A stretch of DNA of 64,000 bases from G963663315 sp965204925 (GTDB lineage Bacteria; Pseudomonadota; Gammaproteobacteria; Arenicellales; Poriferihabitantaceae), in assembly GCA_965204925.1 (NCBI GenBank), contig OZ242021.1, forward strand, positions 806,001-870,000, in the 5' to 3' direction. The notes below the pieces were generated by a model. That model had not been told where the DNA came from and searched no databases. It worked only from the letters and a program-made list of their open reading frames with translations. Below, in pieces: positions 60,093 through 64,000 of this stretch. Each line of letters opens with the position of its first letter. Position 1 is the stretch's first letter. A program made the translations under genes and the position numbers.

Positions 60093-62054
60093 TCAAAACC
60101 AGACAAACAGCGTGATCAGGCTGAATAAGCCGATAATCATCACGAAGGCATAGTGATAGGTATAGCCGGTCTGGATTTTTCTGAGGACAACCGAAATGGC
60201 GGCTACCGTATGGGCGGCCCCGTTCACCAGCGCTCCGTCAATCAGTCCCGCATCGACATTCCTGTACAGCAATTTCCCGCACCGTACCGAACCCCTGGCA
60301 AACAGGGCCTGATAGAAATCGTCAAAGCCGTACTTGTTCTGCAATATACGGTAGAGCGGGCCTGCGGCTCTTGCAATCCTTGCCGGCATTGCGGGATTGC
60401 GGCAATAACAATACCAGGCGCCGGCGATTCCAGCGAGCGCCAGCCAGAACGGGGGGGTCAGAATGCCGTGCAAAACCGCGCTGAATATCAGGGCGCCCCC
60501 GGTCTTGCCGGCATGGGAACCGGCGATTTCCCGCGTGACGTCATGGTTGCCGAGGATGAACAGGGAATCACCGAAGTGCTCCCCGCCGATCACCGCGCCA
60601 AAGAAAACCGCGCCGGCAAGGAGCGAGGGCACGGCCAGCGCAATCAGGGGCAGCGTCACCACTGCCGGCGATTCATGCAGATGCTGCCGGGTATGTTCGT
60701 CCGAGCGGTTACTGCCGTGGAAGGTCATGAACAATAACCGGAAAGAATAAAACGCGGTGATCAGGACGCCGGCCAGTACCGCGGCGTAGGCGAACCGCGC
60801 GCCTGCGGTACTGCTGTGGCGCACCGCTTCGATAATCGCGTCCTTGGAGAAAAAACCGGCGAACGGGGGGATTCCGGCGAGCGCCAGCGAGCCGACCAGA
60901 CAGGTCAGGTAAGTGATCGGCATGACCGCTTTCAACCCCCCCATTTTTCTCATATCCTGCTCATGATGCATGGCGATAATGACCGAACCGGCGGCGAGAA
61001 ACAGCAGCGCCTTGAAGAACGCGTGGGTGCCGAGATGGAAGATTGCGATCTCATAGGCCGACACCCCCAGCGCCGCCGTCATATAACCGAGTTGTGACAG
61101 GGTCGAGTAGGCAACCACCCTTTTGATGTCATTCTGCACGAGGCCGAGCAGCGCCATGAAGATGGCAGTGGTGGCGCCGACGATCAATACCACCGACAGG
61201 GCGGTCTCGCTGAGCTCGAACAGGGGCGACATGCGAGCCACCATGAAGATGCCCGCCGTCACCATGGTTGCCGCATGAATCAGCGCCGAGATCGGTGTCG
61301 GGCCTTCCATGGAATCCGGCAACCAGACATGCAGGGGGACCTGCGCGGATTTACCCATGGCGCCGACAAACAACAGGATGCAAATCACGGTAGTCCATTT
61401 CCATTCACCAAAAGGCGAGTTCACGGTAGTTTCCGCGAACGCCGCGGCGCTGCCGAACACGGTGGCATAATCCAGCGATCCGAAAACAGCCAGAATTGCG
61501 GCGATCCCCAATAAAAACCCGAAGTCACCGACGCGATTCACCAGAAATGCCTTCATATTGGCGAAGATCGCCGTATCCCGCTCAAACCAGAAACCGATCA
61601 ACAGATAAGATACCAGCCCGACCGCTTCCCAGCCGAAAAACAGCTGCAAAAAGTTGTCCGACATGACCAGCGTCAGCATGGAAAACGTAAACAGCGATAT
61701 GTAACAGAAAAATCTCTGGTAGCCCGGATCTTCCGCCATATAACCAATGGTATAGATATGCACCATCAGGGAAACAAAGGTAACAATGACCATCATCGTC
61801 ACACTCAGCTGATCAATCAGGAACCCGATGCGCAGGGGAATCCCGCCGCTGATTGCCCAGGTATACACGGTCTCGCTGGTAATGGCGCCGCCGCGCACAT
61901 CGGCATAGACCCACAGTGACAAAAGAAAAGCGATGGCCACCCCGGCAATGGTGATCGAATGTGAGCCGCGCCGTCCGATGAATTTGCCGAACAACCCGGT
62001 CACGATCGAGGCAGCCAGACAGATCAGGGGAATGGCAAGGTAGATATTCCTCAT
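60093..62054 (-). CDS. nuoL: NADH-quinone oxidoreductase subunit L
   Basis: 653 residues, the distal pump subunit. Seen: FFGWEAVGLVSYLLIGFWFER with the key Glu (quoted as FFGWEAVGLVSYLLIGFW), GKSAQVPLHVWLPDSMEGPTP, HAATMVTAGIFMVARMSP and YSTLSQLGYMTAAL. The long C-terminal part carries the lateral helix that spans the membrane arm. The start overlaps nuoK by 4 bases. Confidence 0.96.
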   Translation of the reverse strand: MRNIYLAIPLICLAASIVTGLFGKFIGRRGSHSITIAGVAIAFLLSLWVYADVRGGAITSETVYTWAISGGIPLRIGFLIDQLSVTMMVIVTFVSLMVHIYTIGYMAEDPGYQRFFCYISLFTFSMLTLVMSDNFLQLFFGWEAVGLVSYLLIGFWFERDTAIFANMKAFLVNRVGDFGFLLGIAAILAVFGSLDYATVFGSAAAFAETTVNSPFGEWKWTTVICILLFVGAMGKSAQVPLHVWLPDSMEGPTPISALIHAATMVTAGIFMVARMSPLFELSETALSVVLIVGATTAIFMALLGLVQNDIKRVVAYSTLSQLGYMTAALGVSAYEIAIFHLGTHAFFKALLFLAAGSVIIAMHHEQDMRKMGGLKAVMPITYLTCLVGSLALAGIPPFAGFFSKDAIIEAVRHSSTAGARFAYAAVLAGVLITAFYSFRLLFMTFHGSNRSDEHTRQHLHESPAVVTLPLIALAVPSLLAGAVFFGAVIGGEHFGDSLFILGNHDVTREIAGSHAGKTGGALIFSAVLHGILTPPFWLALAGIAGAWYCYCRNPAMPARIARAAGPLYRILQNKYGFDDFYQALFARGSVRCGKLLYRNVDAGLIDGALVNGAAHTVAAISVVLRKIQTGYTYHYAFVMIIGLFSLITLFVWF

Positions 62055-62356
62055 CCCTTTAATGTATCCAGTTCGTCAACATTGATGGTTTGTCTGCTCC
62101 TGAACAATACGATCAGGATGGCAAGCCCGATTGCCGCCTCTGCCGCAGCCACGGTCAGGACGAAAAATACGAAGACCTGGCCGGCGATATCATTCAGATA
62201 GTACGAGAAAGCCACGAAGTTCAGATTGACGGCAAGCAGCAGCAGTTCGATCGCCATCAACAGGATCACGACATTCTTGCGGTTCAGGAATATTCCGACG
62301 ACGCTGATGGCAAACAGGAGCGCCCCCAGAACGAGATAGTGGGAAAGTGGAATCAT
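62051..62356 (-). CDS. nuoK: NADH-quinone oxidoreductase subunit K
   Basis: 101 residues with three helices, standard NuoK length. HYLVLGALLFAISVVGIFLNRKNVV at the start (quoted as LVLGALLFAISVVGIFLN), the conserved Glu in LMAIELLLLAVNLNFVAFS, and the second conserved Glu in TVAAAEAAIGLAILIVLFR. It overlaps both neighbours (1 base with nuoJ, 4 bases with nuoL). Confidence 0.96.
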   Translation of the reverse strand: MIPLSHYLVLGALLFAISVVGIFLNRKNVVILLMAIELLLLAVNLNFVAFSYYLNDIAGQVFVFFVLTVAAAEAAIGLAILIVLFRSRQTINVDELDTLKG

Positions 62357-62976
62357 TATGAGTCCCGCCCCGCGGAAGAAGAGGTCTGCGGTTTCATTTT
62401 CACGATGCGCAAACGGTCTTCGCGTTTTACCCGCGCTTGCCCCGCGGGGTCGATATATTTGCTGTCGGGGCGTTTTCTCATGGTCAGGGCAATGGCGGCA
62501 ATAATCGCAACGAGCAGGATCAGCGCGGCAATTTCAAATGCGAAGACATAGTGGGTATACAACTGTCCGCCCAATTCCTTCGAATTGCTGTAATCGACCG
62601 CCGGAGCTCGCGGCTGACCGTAATCGTCCACCCCGAAGGAAGCATGAAGCACGAGCGCAATTTGAACAACAAGCAATACCGCAATCAGTGAACCAATCGG
62701 CAGATACCGGGTAAAGCCCGCGCGCAACCTGGCCAGGTCGATATCAAGCATCATGACAACGAACAGAAACAGTACCATGACGGCGCCGACATAGACGAGG
62801 ACGAGGACAATAGCGAGGAATTCGGCACGCAACGTAATCCAGATACAGGCTGCGCTGAAAAACGCCAGCGCCAGAAACAATGCGGATTTCACCGGGTTGC
62901 GTACGGTCACTACCATCGCGGCCGCAAAGACGAGAATGGCGCCAAATACATAGAACGTTGCTTGCAGAAATGTCAT
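62356..62976 (-). CDS. nuoJ: NADH-quinone oxidoreductase subunit J
   Basis: 206 residues with five helices. NPVKSALFLALAFFSAACIW and VLVYVGAVMVLFLFVVMML are the family's conserved helices, the latter with the Tyr-Val-Gly pi-bulge region. The C-terminal charged tail (KRPDSKYIDPAGQARVKRED) is ordinary for proteobacterial NuoJ. Eight bases follow nuoI. Confidence 0.95.
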   Translation of the reverse strand: MTFLQATFYVFGAILVFAAAMVVTVRNPVKSALFLALAFFSAACIWITLRAEFLAIVLVLVYVGAVMVLFLFVVMMLDIDLARLRAGFTRYLPIGSLIAVLLVVQIALVLHASFGVDDYGQPRAPAVDYSNSKELGGQLYTHYVFAFEIAALILLVAIIAAIALTMRKRPDSKYIDPAGQARVKREDRLRIVKMKPQTSSSAGRDS

Positions 62977-62984
62977 CGCCCGAT

Positions 62985-63500
62985 TTACCGGTAAGCTGAA
63001 TCCTGTTCGCGCGCGGCGGCAATCTCCGCTTCGTAGCGATCCCCTACTGCCAGCAGTCCCTGTTTATCGATCACACGCTCCGCGTTCTCTTCCATGTGGA
63101 ATTCATGAATATCGGTCATCACGATCGCATCCACCGGACAGGCTTCCTCGCAAAACCCGCAGTAAACGCATTTGAACAGGTCGATGTCATAGCGGGTGGT
63201 GCGCCGGGTGCCGTCCTCGCGTTCTTCGGAATCAATGGTGATAGCCAGCGCCGGGCATACCGCTTCACACAGTTTACAGGCGATGCAGCGTTCCTCGCCA
63301 TTGGGATAGCGGCGCAGCGCGTGCAGGCCGCGGAAGCGCGGGGACTTCGGCGTTTTCTCTTCCGGATACATGATCGTCGTTTTCCTGTTGAATAACTGAC
63401 GGCCGGTTACCCCCAGACCCTTCCTCAGTTCTTGCAGGGAAAAGGTTTTATACAGTTGTCCGAGGCGCGCAAACATTGTCTGACTGTCGTGTAATTTCAT
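62985..63500 (-). CDS. nuoI: NADH-quinone oxidoreductase subunit I
   Basis: From the ATG at 63500, 4 bases after the nuoH stop, it is 171 residues. Two [4Fe-4S] motifs are visible: CIACKLCEAVCP and CVYCGFCEEACP, which carry electrons toward the quinone site (clusters N6a/N6b). PRFRGLHALRRYPNGEERC precedes the first. An upstream ATG at 63518 would overlap nuoH by 14 bases and is less likely. Confidence 0.96.
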   Translation of the reverse strand: MKLHDSQTMFARLGQLYKTFSLQELRKGLGVTGRQLFNRKTTIMYPEEKTPKSPRFRGLHALRRYPNGEERCIACKLCEAVCPALAITIDSEEREDGTRRTTRYDIDLFKCVYCGFCEEACPVDAIVMTDIHEFHMEENAERVIDKQGLLAVGDRYEAEIAAAREQDSAYR

Positions 63501-63504
63501 AGCG

Positions 63505-64000
63505 TTATGCAAAAACAAATCCGAGCGGCGTATGGAACTTCCCCAGACCGATCACGACAATCCATACGAGGGTGACCGGTATCAGGACTTTCCAGCCAAG
63601 GCGCATGATCTGGTCGTAGCGATAGCGCGGGAACGTCGCGCGGAACCACAGAAACAGGAATGCCACCGCGGCGGTTTTCACCGCAAACCAGAACAGCCCG
63701 GGAAACCAGGTGAACGGCGCCATCTCAAGCGGCGGCAGCCACCCTCCCAGAAACATCAACACGGTTAGCGCCGCAATCAATATCATGTTGGCGTATTCCG
63801 CCAGGAAAAACACGGCGAAACCCATACCGGAATATTCGACATGGAAGCCGGCGACAATCTCCGACTCACCTTCTGCCACATCGAACGGCGCCCGATTGGT
63901 TTCTGCCACTCCAGAGATGAAATACACGACAAACAACGGCAGCAGGGGCAGCCAGTACCACTGCCAGAAGCCGCCGGACTGGTGCAGCACAATTTCCCGC
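63505..64000 (-). CDS. nuoH: NADH-quinone oxidoreductase subunit H, C-terminal part
   Basis: The C-terminal 164 residues or so of the membrane subunit that forms the quinone chamber; the frame continues past the right edge (an internal Met at 63990 is not a start). Conserved segments are ISGVAETNRAPFDVAEGESEIVAGFHVEYSGM (quoted as AETNRAPFDVAEGESEIVAG and FHVEYSGM), NMILIAALTVLMFLGGW, and FLFLWFRATFPRYRYDQIMRLGWK (quoted as WFRATFPRYRYDQIMRLGWK). It leads into nuoI-nuoN. Confidence 0.95.
   Translation of the reverse strand, partial: REIVLHQSGGFWQWYWLPLLPLFVVYFISGVAETNRAPFDVAEGESEIVAGFHVEYSGMGFAVFFLAEYANMILIAALTVLMFLGGWLPPLEMAPFTWFPGLFWFAVKTAAVAFLFLWFRATFPRYRYDQIMRLGWKVLIPVTLVWIVVIGLGKFHTPLGFVFA

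Noticed and set aside
1..64000. tRNA, rRNA, transposase or integrase genes
   Set aside because: I looked through the gaps between genes and saw none; a tRNAscan/Infernal run would be the definitive check.

Overview
The window looks like a piece of a gammaproteobacterial chromosome, probably from an uncultivated aerobic or sulfur-oxidising lineage. This is inferred from the petA-petB-petC order, a YggX protein, mnmA beside purB, a divergent zur-znuCB/znuA locus, proton-pumping complex I, and an FccB sulfide dehydrogenase flavoprotein. I found no rRNA, tRNA, CRISPR array or insertion sequence. Gene density is high. GTG and TTG starts are common, and overlaps of 1-4 bases occur inside operons.

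Layout. 1-19.9 kb is core metabolism: cytochrome bc1 (minus strand, cut at the left edge), rmuC, yggX, a secreted unknown, mnmA-purB-pyrD, a TerC-type membrane protein, an RDD protein, the zinc uptake locus with a palindromic Zur box, class I aldolase, a mupirocin-resistant-type isoleucyl-tRNA synthetase, rhomboid protease, a membrane unknown and citrate synthase. 19.9-24.8 kb is accessory: two tandem paralogous surface lipoproteins with a transferrin-binding-protein-like barrel at the C-terminus. Each has a long poly-C tract far upstream and the same terminator hairpin downstream.

25.0-33.8 kb is a ten-gene run. It encodes a tungsten-type aldehyde oxidoreductase (ferredoxin, catalytic and FAD subunits), two MoaD-like proteins around a small unknown protein, MoaA, a quinone oxidoreductase, and both subunits of a succinyl-CoA-synthetase-like ligase. 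It reads as an aldehyde -> acid -> acyl-CoA module with its own cofactor genes. 34.0-35.6 kb holds a lone AAA/PD-(D/E)XK protein.

35.8-47.0 kb is a second catabolic block: a tripartite tricarboxylate transporter (TctC, TctB, TctA), a GntR/FCD regulator, a thiamine-diphosphate enzyme, formyl-CoA:oxalate CoA-transferase, a stand-alone 10-formyl-THF-hydrolase-like protein, nicotinate phosphoribosyltransferase and a GMC oxidoreductase. A perfect 24-bp palindrome of GntR-operator type sits at the expected transcription start of the transporter. Formyl-CoA and one-carbon chemistry is the common theme.

47.0-57.0 kb is mixed: a Bax-inhibitor-1-like protein, LysR regulator, a repeat-rich coiled-coil membrane protein, FccB, a hydantoinase/oxoprolinase-family protein, a two-domain glutaredoxin, a trimethylamine-dehydrogenase-like enzyme with an altered substrate pocket, and D-Ala-D-Ala ligase. 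57.0-64.0 kb is the nuoH-N end of complex I on the minus strand, cut at the right edge.

The most unusual parts are the poly-C lipoprotein pair, the aldehyde-oxidoreductase/CoA-ligase operon, the formyl-group cluster with its operator, and the GXHH-type IleRS.
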